A stretch of 64,000 nucleotides of DNA from Campylobacter concisus (lineage in GTDB: Bacteria > Campylobacterota > Campylobacteria > Campylobacterales > Campylobacteraceae). The stretch is from the NCBI RefSeq assembly GCF_015229955.1, contig NZ_JAAKYZ010000005.1, positions 52,947 through 116,946 on the forward strand, read 5' to 3'. Made by a program: the position numbers and the translations under genes. The notes below the pieces were generated by a model, which worked only from the letters and a program-made list of their open reading frames with translations, was not told the origin of the DNA and ran no database searches. Each line of letters starts with the position of its first letter. Within the stretch, counting starts at the first letter, position 1. Shown here one piece after another: positions 18,382-26,089 of this stretch.

Positions 18382-18741
18382 ATGAAAAAATTTCTATTTA
18401 TACTTACAAATCAACCATACAACGGTACCGATAATGCTTACAACGCATTAAGGCTAGCTAAAACGCTAAAAGAAAAAGGCGAAGAGGTTAGAATTTTTCT
18501 AATGAACGATGCGGTCGATCTTGCGCGAAATAGCACCAAAAAGCCGGAAAACTACGACGTAGATCTAGTAACGATGTTAAAAGAGCTTTATGCTAGCGGC
18601 GCTATGCTAAAGGTTTGCGGTAGCTGCCAAACGAGATGCGGTTTGTATGCGGGAGAGCCTTATTTCGAGGCTGAGGTGAAAGGCAGCATGGATATCTTGT
18701 CCGAGTGGGTTAGGCAGTGCGATCAAGTAATGACGTTTTAG
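18382..18741 (+). CDS. DsrE/DsrF-like sulfur-relay family protein
   Basis: A 119-aa cytosolic protein of the DsrE-like fold. N-terminal FLFILTNQPYNGTDNAYNAL and EVRIFLMNDAVDLA are typical. The cysteines in VCGSCQTRCG (about 79-88) sit where DsrE and YchN relatives hold a sulfur-carrying cysteine. Proteins of this family move or sense sulfane sulfur. RBS AAAGGAGAAAAGG precedes the ATG; an in-frame start in another frame at 18249 is a shadow. It is the first gene of the segment with shifted codon use that later contains an SQR-like gene. Confidence 0.8.
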   Translation: MKKFLFILTNQPYNGTDNAYNALRLAKTLKEKGEEVRIFLMNDAVDLARNSTKKPENYDVDLVTMLKELYASGAMLKVCGSCQTRCGLYAGEPYFEAEVKGSMDILSEWVRQCDQVMTF

Positions 18742-18760
18742 AGTAGGCGAAAGAGAATTT

Positions 18761-19657
18761 ATGAGCGTAACATTTAAGGTAAGAAATAAAAAGAAGCTTT
18801 TCGGCGGATATGAAAAGGCGCTAAGCGAGCGTGAAATTTCAGAGTTTATAGACGGATTTTGCTTTTTTAATAGCCAAAACGACGAGCCGAGCGAGCTTTC
18901 GCTAAACGAAAACGTGATGATCGCTGGCGTATGGCAAAAGAGCGCTCGCGGTTTTGAGCTAAGCTACGAAGACGGCAAATATATCGTTCGAGTCTGCACT
19001 CCAAGCGGCGTTGGCGACTGGCAGACGGCGATTTTGTTTCTTTCTAAAATTTCAGCCAAAACCGGCTCGAAAATAGAGTGCGACAATGAAGAAATTTACG
19101 ATAGCGAGCAAATTCTAAAATTTGATTATGAAGCCGACATAATGTGGGGATTTGAGGTTCTAAAGGAGGCAAAAGAGAAAAATCAAACGCTTTATATCTC
19201 TGGCCTGAAGCGCGACGTGGCGTTTGATGCGGTTATGATAGATGAAATTTTTGCAAGCGCTAGCCCTGCGGCTAAATTTGATGAGATGATGAGGCGGGTG
19301 CAGTATCTTGACGCTTATAACGCAAGAGAGAATTTATACGAAGATAAAGACGGCAACGAAATTTTTGGCGCGTATACGCTTAGCGAAAATTTACCGACCA
19401 TCTTGCCTTATGCCCCTTCTCCGTCGTGGCAGGCACAAGAAGTTCTAGGAGAGCGCAAGGTCTCGCGCTGGATACTTACGCTAGTTGTGGGCTTAGACGA
19501 TAGGGACGCGCACGTGCTCGGCGAATGCGAATATGGCGCTTTTATGGTAAATCTGCCAAAAGAAAAATATCGCTTCATAGACGCCGCAAATATACTGGTT
19601 GAGCCGCTTAGCGAAGAAGAGATGAGAGAAATTTTTAAAAAGGCAAATGAAGCTTAG
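18761..19657 (+). CDS. DUF4299-like protein of unknown function
   Basis: A 298-aa predicted cytosolic protein without signal peptide or membrane segment. It begins SVTFKVRNKKKLFGGYEKAL and contains a GVGDWQTAILFLSKIS block (about 88-103) and SRWILTLVVGLDD near residue 235. I recall this architecture as DUF4299, but could not search. Composition is acidic and soluble. It follows the DsrE gene by 19 bases and may share its transcript. Function unknown. Confidence 0.55.
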   Translation: MSVTFKVRNKKKLFGGYEKALSEREISEFIDGFCFFNSQNDEPSELSLNENVMIAGVWQKSARGFELSYEDGKYIVRVCTPSGVGDWQTAILFLSKISAKTGSKIECDNEEIYDSEQILKFDYEADIMWGFEVLKEAKEKNQTLYISGLKRDVAFDAVMIDEIFASASPAAKFDEMMRRVQYLDAYNARENLYEDKDGNEIFGAYTLSENLPTILPYAPSPSWQAQEVLGERKVSRWILTLVVGLDDRDAHVLGECEYGAFMVNLPKEKYRFIDAANILVEPLSEEEMREIFKKANEA

Positions 19658-19826
19658 GTTTAAATTTTATAGACCGCCCGGAAATGAAAATTCGCCTCAG
19701 GCTTGCTTAAAAATTTAAGTCGGTTTCAAGCGCGTATTTAAACTCATAGAAGCTAGGATTTTACCGGTATCGCCGCCTTTTAGGCTAAACTAATCTAGGC
19801 TTTGCGTGATTTGAAAAAGGATAAAA

Positions 19827-20678
19827 ATGAAAATTTTAAAGGCTATTTTAGCGGCGGCATCGGCGGTTTGCTATCTAAACTCGGCCGTTTTACCGCAAAA
19901 CGACTGGAGCAAAAGAGAGCTAAAAGGCGAGGTAAAAAGCATGACGGCTACGGAGTATGAATACTCAATGGACGGCTCCGGCGCGCTAGAAAATACGCGC
20001 GTAAAGCGAACGGAGTTTAACGAAAACGGCTATATAGTGCAAGAAACCGAGCATATAAACGGCGCGCCAAACGGCTCGGTTTTGTTTGAGTACGGCAAAG
20101 ACGGGCGAGTGCGCAAAAAATATCAAGATAGCGCCGTTTATCTCTACGAATACGAATTTGACGGCGAAAATTTAGTCGCGACGGCCAAAGAACAGCACGT
20201 GGAGGATAAATTTTATCCCCGCACGGAGAAAATTACCTACGGCAAGGACGGCAAAATGATCGCTAGGGCGGCGTATTCGGGCGGGACGCTAGTGACGGAC
20301 GATAGCTATATCTACGACGAAAATGGCGTTTTAGCTCGGATAGAAAATAATATGGAGCCGCGGCACGGCATAGAGATAAGCTTCGAGCGCAAGCCAAACG
20401 GCGAATACGAAAAAACCACGCAAGCCCCGAACTCAAAATGGGTTTATTACTACGCCGCAAACGGCGACGAGATGGAGTATACGTCGGTGAATTACTTCGG
20501 CTCCGAGGCAAAAATCTGGCAAATATTGCAGTTTAAAGATATAACGAGGGATGAGCGAGGAAATTTGACGCGTAAAACCTCGGTCAAATTTAAGCCCGCG
20601 GACAAATACTACGAAAATGGCGACATAACGAAAATCGGCCTATATAAAAAGCTAGAAATCAGCTACGAATACTACTAA
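19827..20678 (+). CDS. Secreted YD/RHS-repeat-like protein, unknown
   Basis: A 283-aa protein with a signal peptide (about 1-18, ending CYLNSA). The rest is a series of short beta-rich units of the type ENGYIVQETEHINGAPNG, YGKDGRVRKKYQDS, YGKDGKMIARAAYSGG and YDENGVLARIENN. This resembles a wall of YD/RHS or MORN-like strands. No toxin domain or Cys motif is visible. It probably acts in the periplasm or at the surface. Base composition is GC-rich for this genome (strings such as CGCGCGTAAAGC). The 169 bases upstream hold no gene I can support. Confidence 0.55.
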   Translation: MKILKAILAAASAVCYLNSAVLPQNDWSKRELKGEVKSMTATEYEYSMDGSGALENTRVKRTEFNENGYIVQETEHINGAPNGSVLFEYGKDGRVRKKYQDSAVYLYEYEFDGENLVATAKEQHVEDKFYPRTEKITYGKDGKMIARAAYSGGTLVTDDSYIYDENGVLARIENNMEPRHGIEISFERKPNGEYEKTTQAPNSKWVYYYAANGDEMEYTSVNYFGSEAKIWQILQFKDITRDERGNLTRKTSVKFKPADKYYENGDITKIGLYKKLEISYEYY

Positions 20679-20698
20679 AGTAAATTTTTGAGCTAAGG

Positions 20699-21658
20699 TT
20701 ATTTTTCCGAAAAAATTTCGCCGTTTATTATAGATTTAACCGTTAAAAATCCGACTATCAAAATCGAAGCGACTAGAGCCGCAAAAGCGCCGACTCCTAA
20801 AACTAAGTAAAAATCGCTTTGCGTAATTTCGTAAGCTTTTAAAAACGCTATGGAGCTAGCGGCCGTCGGGAAGGTAAAAGCCCACCACGATAGGGCGAAT
20901 TTGAGTTTAATAAATCTTTTATACGAAAAAAGTATAAGCGCTGCGAAAAATACGTTTATATTAAGTAGTATCGCCGCAAAAGCGTCGAATCGCTCGGTTA
21001 ATTTTACGTATCCTAAAAACGCCATAGCCGGCGGCGCTAGCGTAATGACTAGCGTCGGGACGAATTTGTCGGCTAGCTTATCCCAAAAGACTAATCTGTA
21101 AAATATAACGGCGAATAAAATAATCCAGAAAAATAGCCCCAAACTAAAATAATACCAGATCGCCTGAGATTTTTCGGCTATGATCGGGATTAGCAAGTTG
21201 CCCACTACGGGGATAAACCATGCCGGATTTAGCGTCGCGATATCGAATTTTTCGTCGATCCAAAAAGAAATTACGTAAAGCGTAAAAATCGTTTGCAAGC
21301 CTAAAGCCGCGTAAAAAAGCGAGTAGTATAGTCGCGGCGCGTCTTTGTAGGCTAGAGCTAAAAGAAAAAGCGAGATGATAAATCCGCCGAAAAAATTTAT
21401 CCTTATAGGGTGCGAAAATTCGGCCTTTACCTCTTCTTTAAATTTTAAAAGCTTAAAGATGTAAAACGCCGAAAGTAGGCAAAATACCGTGCAGTCTAGC
21501 GCTCTAAGCGCCGAGAATATCTCGCTCGGTAAATCAAATATCTCGCTTAATTTCTTATAAGCCGCGCAAAGCCCTCCAAGCCCCATAGTACCGGCAAAAA
21601 GCATAATCGGTAGCGATTTTATTTTGCTTTGCGAGTCGTTTTTCTTAACGTCGTGCAT
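20699..21658 (-). CDS. TDT family (TehA/Mae1/Ssu1-type) anion transporter
   Basis: A 319-aa protein with about ten membrane helices. FAGTMGLGGLCAAYKKLSE near the N-terminus, NPAWFIPVVGNLLIPI near the middle and WWAFTFPTAASSIAFLKAY near the C-terminus are the repeated signatures of the TDT/SLAC1 fold. The family includes tellurite-resistance TehA, malate carriers and sulfite exporters. Substrate is not readable from sequence; the SQR-like gene nearby makes a sulfur oxyanion a reasonable guess. It is divergent from the Crp/Fnr gene and shares its 83-base intergenic region. Confidence 0.82.
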   Translation of the reverse strand: MHDVKKNDSQSKIKSLPIMLFAGTMGLGGLCAAYKKLSEIFDLPSEIFSALRALDCTVFCLLSAFYIFKLLKFKEEVKAEFSHPIRINFFGGFIISLFLLALAYKDAPRLYYSLFYAALGLQTIFTLYVISFWIDEKFDIATLNPAWFIPVVGNLLIPIIAEKSQAIWYYFSLGLFFWIILFAVIFYRLVFWDKLADKFVPTLVITLAPPAMAFLGYVKLTERFDAFAAILLNINVFFAALILFSYKRFIKLKFALSWWAFTFPTAASSIAFLKAYEITQSDFYLVLGVGAFAALVASILIVGFLTVKSIINGEIFSEK

Positions 21659-21697
21659 TGTTTTTCTTTTCGTATTAAATTTTTATGCAATATTACC

Positions 21698-21703
21698 TAT
21701 AAT
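21698..21703 (+). promoter_or_regulatory. -10 element for the Crp/Fnr regulator gene
   Basis: TATAAT in ACCTATAATAAGG, 38 bases before the regulator ATG and 15 bases before the GTAAC palindrome. Confidence 0.6.
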
Positions 21704-21717
21704 AAGGTTAAATTTTT

Positions 21718-21730
21718 GTAACGAAGTCAC
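21718..21730. promoter_or_regulatory. Putative operator GTAAC-N3-GTCAC
   Basis: GTAACGAAGTCAC is a near-perfect 13-base palindrome (one mismatch) just before the Shine-Dalgarno of the Crp/Fnr gene. It lies downstream of the -10, where binding would block transcription. The same motif lies before the SQR-like gene at 22402-22414, so it is a candidate site for the regulator encoded here. Confidence 0.5.
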
Positions 21731-21741
21731 GAAAGGGCAAA

Positions 21742-22386
21742 ATGCTAAGCGAAGAGTTAAAAGAAATTTTGCGCGAGAGGTTTACGAATAATTTCGATCT
21801 AGCAAGCGAGGATCTAAATGCGATCTTTGCTAACGCGTATCTAAAAACCGTAAAAAAGGGCGATATATTTTACTCCGGAAACGATTGCTTCGGATTTATC
21901 CTTATACTAAAAGGCGTTTTAAGGGCGTTCGTGTCGTCTAGCGCAAAGGAAATAACGATATTTAGGCTAACTAAAGACGAGAGTTGCGTACTGTGCGATA
22001 CGTGTTCTATAAATTCGCTAGAAAATAAAGTAAGCGTCGAAATCGAGCAAGATAGCGAGATTATCGTTATTCCGGCGCGAATTTACAAACCTCTTAAAGA
22101 AAAATATCCGAGCATTTTAAATTTTACTCTAAAAATCGTAGCCGATCGGTTTGCCAGAACGATAAACGTTATGGAACAGGCTTTGTTTTCGCCGCTTTCG
22201 GCGCGGATTATGAATTTCTTATCCCAAAGCATCGAAAATCTAAACGAAAATTTTATAAAAATAACTCACGAAGAGCTGGCGAATCATCTAGGAAGCGCTA
22301 GAGAGGCGGTATCTAGGGTACTAAAAGAGCTTGAGAGAAGCGGGCAAATAACGCAAAGCCGCGGCGAAATAAGGCTTGTTTCTTAA
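21742..22386 (+). CDS. Crp/Fnr family transcriptional regulator
   Basis: A 214-aa regulator. The cyclic-nucleotide-binding-like beta-barrel spans about 20-120 and includes FGFILILKGVLRAFV. A dimerisation helix follows at about 125-150. The winged helix-turn-helix is THEELANHLGSAREAVSRVL (about 173-192). Cysteines cluster in ESCVLCDTCSIN (about 76-87), which could be redox- or sulfur-sensing; there is no N-terminal FNR iron-sulfur motif. It is divergent from a TDT transporter and upstream of an SQR-like gene. The shared palindrome suggests control of itself and that gene. Confidence 0.88.
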   Translation: MLSEELKEILRERFTNNFDLASEDLNAIFANAYLKTVKKGDIFYSGNDCFGFILILKGVLRAFVSSSAKEITIFRLTKDESCVLCDTCSINSLENKVSVEIEQDSEIIVIPARIYKPLKEKYPSILNFTLKIVADRFARTINVMEQALFSPLSARIMNFLSQSIENLNENFIKITHEELANHLGSAREAVSRVLKELERSGQITQSRGEIRLVS

Positions 22387-22401
22387 AATTCTCGTTTTAA
22401 G

Positions 22402-22414
22402 GTAACTTTGTTAC
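22402..22414. promoter_or_regulatory. Putative operator GTAAC-N3-GTTAC
   Basis: GTAACTTTGTTAC is a perfect palindrome (5-base arms, 3-base spacer), 57 bases before the SQR-like ATG. It matches the site before the Crp/Fnr gene in arm sequence and spacer length, and both are followed by G. Confidence 0.55.
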
Positions 22415-22470
22415 GGAGAGGACGGCCGTTTTTAGGTAGCATTTCATAAACTCGTTTAAAAGGAGAATTT

Positions 22471-23808
22471 ATGAAAGGACTGCAAAGAAGAGACGCTTTA
22501 AAGCTAATGGGGGCCGCTGGACTAGCCGCGAGTATGAGCGGTTGCTCGGCAACGGGCGACGAAAACGACGATATAAATTCTAAAATCGTCATAATGGGCG
22601 CGGGACTTAGCGGTATCGCATTGGCGGCTAAACTTAGAAGAGATATGCCTAACGCCAAGGTAATTCTCGTGGATAAAGACGAGAAATTTTACTATCAGCC
22701 GGGCTTTACGCTAATCGCCGTCGGAATTTACGAAGCTAGCGACGTCGTTTACGAAAAAGCGGATTATATCCCGCAAGGAGCCGAGTGGATACGCAAAAAC
22801 GTATCGCAGATAAAGCCCGAAGCTAATCTGCTCGTCTTAGACGACGGGAGCGAGCTGGGGTATGATTATCTAATCGTAGCAAGCGGCGTGGAATACGACT
22901 TTGAAGCCGTTAAGGGGCTGAGCTTAGAGGATATTAACGATACGAGCGGCAACATATCCTCCGTCTACACTCTACAAGGCGCCGTAAAAAGCAACGAACT
23001 GATGAAAAAATTCTCTCAAAACGGCGGCGCGGCGGTATTTTGCGATCAAAAAACCCCGATGAAATGCAGCGGCGCTAATAAAAAAGTAACATGCATGAGC
23101 GAAGATAGGCTGAGGTTGGCCGGCAACCGCGATAAAGGCAGCGTTAATCTTTACGTCGGCGGTGGCAAGCTTTTCGGCGATCCGACTTATGCCGCGGCGA
23201 TGACTCAAATAATGATAAAAAGAAAGATAAAATTTAATCTTCGCCACCAAATCGTAGCCGTCGATAAAAGCTCAAGTACCGCCACTTTCGAGTTTTGGAC
23301 GGTGTATAGGCAAAACGGCGAAGATAAAATCGCGTCCGAGCTAATCGACGTAAAATACGACTGGCTCCACTTGCCGCCCAAGCAAAAAGGAAGCGAAATT
23401 TTAGCTCGCGCCGGCCTAACTAAAGAGGGCGACAAGCTAAATTTCCTAGCCGTCGATAAATACAGCCTGCAAAGTACAAAATTTAAAAATATATTCGGTA
23501 TCGGCGATATTTGCGGATTTGCGTCCGGTAAAACGGGGGCTAGCGTTAGGAAAATGTATCCGATCTTAGCTAAAAATTTAGCCGATACGATAAAAGGACG
23601 AGAACCTAGCGAGAAATTCACCGGATATACGGCTTGCCCTTTTATTACTAAATACGGCAAGGCCATAATGGTAGAGTTCGACTGGGAAGGAACGGCTCCG
23701 ACGCTAGAGTGCTTCGGCGCTACCAGAGAGAGCTATATGAGTTGGCTGGTTAAAATTTACGGATTTAAACCTATGGTTATGAACGGAATGCTAAAAGCTT
23801 TAGCTTAA
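22471..23808 (+). CDS. Tat-exported sulfide:quinone oxidoreductase-like flavoprotein
   Basis: A 445-aa FAD-dependent oxidoreductase. The N-terminus has a twin arginine and hydrophobic core, RRDALKLMGAAGLAASMSGC. The FAD-binding Rossmann motif is VIMGAGLSGIALAAKLRRD (about 40-58). SQR-type landmarks are TPMKCSGANKK with its cysteine (about 196-206), FGIGDICGFASGKTGASVRK (about 346-365) and YTACPFITKYGKAIMVEFDW. These match sulfide:quinone oxidoreductases, which oxidise sulfide to polysulfide and reduce quinone. Additional cysteines (AVFC and VTCM) are present. Tat export implies a periplasmic location, unlike membrane-bound cytosolic-face types. Flavocytochrome-c-like oxidoreductase is the alternative. 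Two DUF2892 genes follow. Confidence 0.82.
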   Translation: MKGLQRRDALKLMGAAGLAASMSGCSATGDENDDINSKIVIMGAGLSGIALAAKLRRDMPNAKVILVDKDEKFYYQPGFTLIAVGIYEASDVVYEKADYIPQGAEWIRKNVSQIKPEANLLVLDDGSELGYDYLIVASGVEYDFEAVKGLSLEDINDTSGNISSVYTLQGAVKSNELMKKFSQNGGAAVFCDQKTPMKCSGANKKVTCMSEDRLRLAGNRDKGSVNLYVGGGKLFGDPTYAAAMTQIMIKRKIKFNLRHQIVAVDKSSSTATFEFWTVYRQNGEDKIASELIDVKYDWLHLPPKQKGSEILARAGLTKEGDKLNFLAVDKYSLQSTKFKNIFGIGDICGFASGKTGASVRKMYPILAKNLADTIKGREPSEKFTGYTACPFITKYGKAIMVEFDWEGTAPTLECFGATRESYMSWLVKIYGFKPMVMNGMLKALA

Positions 23809-23818
23809 AGGAGATAAA

Positions 23819-23980
23819 ATGAGCGTTTTAGATAAAACTATACGTTTGATTATAGCGGCGATTTGGTTTTTTATTTTCGGATTTATTTGCGACTGCTGGT
23901 TGTGGACGGTCGGGCTAATTCCGCTTTTAACGGGATATTACGGTTACTGCCCGCTTTATAAAATTTTCAAGAAAAGGTAA
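23819..23980 (+). CDS. DUF2892-like small membrane protein
   Basis: A 53-aa protein that begins SVLDKTIRLIIAAIWFFIF and ends GYYGYCPLYKIFKKR. Two helices flank a short turn, and the CPLY ending is characteristic of DUF2892 (the membrane part of YgaP-type rhodanese proteins). RBS AAAGGAG lies before the ATG, 10 bases after the SQR-like stop. It is likely co-transcribed with the SQR-like gene. Confidence 0.72.
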   Translation: MSVLDKTIRLIIAAIWFFIFGFICDCWLWTVGLIPLLTGYYGYCPLYKIFKKR

Positions 23981-23984
23981 AAAT

Positions 23985-24167
23985 ATGGTAAGCGTAAAAA
24001 GTAGAATTATTAGGGTCGTACTGGGGCTGATTTTTACGGTAGCGGTTTGGTATTTTTACGAGAGCTACTGGGCGTTAATCGGGTTAATCCCGATTATCGT
24101 CGGCGTTACGGGTTTTTGCCCGGCGTGTAAATTCCTAGGCAGGTGTTCTTTAAATTTAAAAAAATAA
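23985..24167 (+). CDS. Second DUF2892-like small membrane protein
   Basis: A 60-aa paralogue of the preceding gene: VSVKSRIIRVVLGLIFTVAV, a second helix, then GVTGFCPACKFLGRCSLN. The cysteines after the second helix are conserved in the family and could carry persulfide. It starts four bases after the previous stop and ends at a hairpin, closing the SQR-like operon. Confidence 0.78.
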   Translation: MVSVKSRIIRVVLGLIFTVAVWYFYESYWALIGLIPIIVGVTGFCPACKFLGRCSLNLKK

Positions 24168-24188
24168 AAGGGGCGTTTAACGCCCTTT
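24168..24188 (+). terminator. Hairpin at the end of the SQR-like operon
   Basis: AAGGGGCG/CGCCCTTT (one G-T pair) with a 5-base loop TTTAA, directly after the stop codon. The following T tract is weak, so termination may be partial. Confidence 0.55.
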
Positions 24189-24255
24189 GCCTTGCCCTTT
24201 AGCCGTTTGGGCCGCAAATTTTATTCGCCGTTTGATGAATTATTTAGCTACTTTT

Positions 24256-24264
24256 GGCTAAAAT
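24256..24264 (+). promoter_or_regulatory. Putative -10 region GGCTAAAAT of leuD
   Basis: CTTTTGGCTAAAAT, with TAAAAT at 24259-24264, lies 27 bases before the chosen leuD ATG. This also supports placing the leuD start at 24291 rather than further upstream. Confidence 0.55.
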
Positions 24265-24290
24265 CTCGAAAATTTAAAAAAGGCGAAACG

Positions 24291-24770
24291 ATGAATAAAG
24301 TTTGGAAATTCGGCGACAATATTGATACCGATATAATTATCGCCGCCAGATACTTAAATACTTCCGACGAAAATATCTTAGCAAAACATATAATGGAGGA
24401 CGCCGATCCTAATTTTAGCGCCAAGATAGATAAGGGCGATATTATCGTAGCGGGCGAAAATTTCGGCTGCGGTAGCTCTCGCGAGCACGCTCCTATCGCG
24501 CTTAAAGCTGCCGGCATTGGTGCGGTGATAGCTAAAAGCTATGCGAGAATTTTTTATAGAAATAGCTTTAATACGGGACTTTTGATACTTGAAATCAAAG
24601 AAACGGACGAAATAAACGAGGGCGACGAACTAAAAATAGACGTAGATAACGGCGCGGTCGTAAATCTAACCAGCGGCAAAGAGTATAAATTTAGCCCTAT
24701 ACCGCCGTTTATGCAAGAGCTTCTAAACGCTGGCGGACTTATCGAGTATGCAAAAGCGAAGATGAACTAA
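24291..24770 (+). CDS. leuD: 3-isopropylmalate dehydratase small subunit
   Basis: A 159-aa small subunit that, with LeuC, isomerises isopropylmalate in leucine synthesis. WKFGDNIDTDIIIAARYLN at the N-terminus and VAGENFGCGSSREHAPIALK (about 57-76) are diagnostic. The frame is open further upstream, but the ATG at 24291 has the RBS AAAAGGCG and the family-typical N-terminus. leuB follows after 9 bases. leuC and leuA are not in the window. Codon use resembles the preceding sulfur-related segment more than leuB. Confidence 0.92.
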   Translation: MNKVWKFGDNIDTDIIIAARYLNTSDENILAKHIMEDADPNFSAKIDKGDIIVAGENFGCGSSREHAPIALKAAGIGAVIAKSYARIFYRNSFNTGLLILEIKETDEINEGDELKIDVDNGAVVNLTSGKEYKFSPIPPFMQELLNAGGLIEYAKAKMN

Positions 24771-24779
24771 GGAGCGGCG

Positions 24780-25847
24780 ATGAAAAACTATAAAATTTGC
24801 GTTATAAAAGGCGATGGCATCGGCCCTGAGATCATAGATGAGGCGATAAAAATTTTAGATGTTGTTAGCGCTGAGTTTGGGATAAAATTTGAATACGACT
24901 ACAAGCTTATGGGTGGTGCAGCTTATGATGTATTTGGCGTACCTTTGCCAGACGAGACGCTTAGTTCTGCTCTAAACTCTGATGCTGTGCTTTTTGGAGC
25001 GATCGGCGGTGAGAAGTGGGATAGCCTGCCAAGACATCTAAGGCCAGAGAGCGGACTTTTAAAGATTAGAAAAGAGCTTGAAGCTTATGCAAATTTACGT
25101 CCAGCCATTGTTTTTGATGAGCTAGTGGATGCTAGCACGCTAAAGCCAGAGGTTTTAAGAGGCGTTGATTTTGTTGTGGTTCGTGAGCTAACTGGAGGGC
25201 TTTATTTTGGGCAGCCACGTGAAAAAGGCGAAGATAGAGCGTTTAATACGATGGTTTATTCTAAAATGGAGATCGAGCGTATAGCAAAGATCGCTTTTGA
25301 AACAGCAATGCTTCGCAAGAAAAAGGTATGTATGGTCGATAAGGCAAATGTGCTTGAGACAAGTCAGCTTTGGCGTGAGGTGACTAGCGAAGTGGTTAAA
25401 AATTACCCTGAAGTAGAGCTTAGCTTTATGTACGTCGATAACGCAGCGATGCAGCTAGTAAGAGCGCCAGTAAATTTTGACGTCATCCTTACTGAAAATT
25501 TATTCGGCGACATCTTAAGTGACGAAGCGAGTATGGTTTGTGGCTCGATAGGACTTTTGCCAAGCGCTAGTATGGGCGGTAAAGTGGGAATTTATGAGCC
25601 AATACACGGCTCAGCTCCAGACATCGCAGGGCAGGGCATAGCAAATCCAATCGCAACAATTTTAAGTGCAGCTATGATGCTAAGATACGCATTTAGTGAA
25701 AATGAAGCCGCAGATGCGATAGAAAATGCTGTTAAAGAGGCGCTTGCAAAAGGTTATAGAACAAAAGATATCGCTGCTTTTAACGCGGTTGAAATTTGCT
25801 CAACTAGCGAGATAGGCGATGTTATCGCAGGATTTATCAAAAAATGA
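24780..25847 (+). CDS. leuB: 3-isopropylmalate dehydrogenase
   Basis: A 355-aa NAD-dependent enzyme of leucine synthesis. [64 protein letters not shown] and [18 protein letters not shown] are the canonical substrate- and NAD-binding segments. Full length. Its stop overlaps the next start by 4 bases. From here on codon use returns to the genome's ordinary pattern (CCA for proline). Confidence 0.96.
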   Translation: MKNYKICVIKGDGIGPEIIDEAIKILDVVSAEFGIKFEYDYKLMGGAAYDVFGVPLPDETLSSALNSDAVLFGAIGGEKWDSLPRHLRPESGLLKIRKELEAYANLRPAIVFDELVDASTLKPEVLRGVDFVVVRELTGGLYFGQPREKGEDRAFNTMVYSKMEIERIAKIAFETAMLRKKKVCMVDKANVLETSQLWREVTSEVVKNYPEVELSFMYVDNAAMQLVRAPVNFDVILTENLFGDILSDEASMVCGSIGLLPSASMGGKVGIYEPIHGSAPDIAGQGIANPIATILSAAMMLRYAFSENEAADAIENAVKEALAKGYRTKDIAAFNAVEICSTSEIGDVIAGFIKK

Positions 25848-26089
25848 AAAACACAATCACTGAAGCACTGATCTACGAAGCTCAGGGGCTAAAAGATGAT
25901 GCACTTGAAATTTATAAAAATATCTTAAAGCAAGATCCGTCAAACAAAGATGCCCTTAGTGCGATAAACCGCCTGAGCGGACTTCGCAAAGAACGAGCGA
26001 TAAAAAACGAGCAGATGAAAGAGTTTTTTATAGCGATGAAAAGTGATGAAGAGATAAATGAATTTAAAAGGTGGTTGATAAGATTATGA
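25844..26089 (+). CDS. Small TPR-like protein, unknown
   Basis: An 81-aa helical protein. [27 protein letters not shown] is one tetratricopeptide-like unit, split here as two pieces: [19 protein letters not shown] and [16 protein letters not shown] second charged helix follows. No signal peptide. It overlaps leuB upstream and the coiled-coil gene downstream (ATGA), so it lies inside a coupled operon. In C. jejuni a small gene also precedes ciaD (Cj0787, remembered). Function unknown. Confidence 0.7.
   Translation: MKNTITEALIYEAQGLKDDALEIYKNILKQDPSNKDALSAINRLSGLRKERAIKNEQMKEFFIAMKSDEEINEFKRWLIRL

Noticed and set aside
19658..19826. tRNA or small RNA in the gap before the YD-like gene
   Set aside because: No cloverleaf, T-loop sequence or terminator hairpin could be found; it looks like plain intergenic DNA.
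22972..23666. Minus-strand frames inside the SQR-like gene
   Set aside because: The plus strand encodes a full flavoprotein with all motifs; the antisense frames have no recognisable features.
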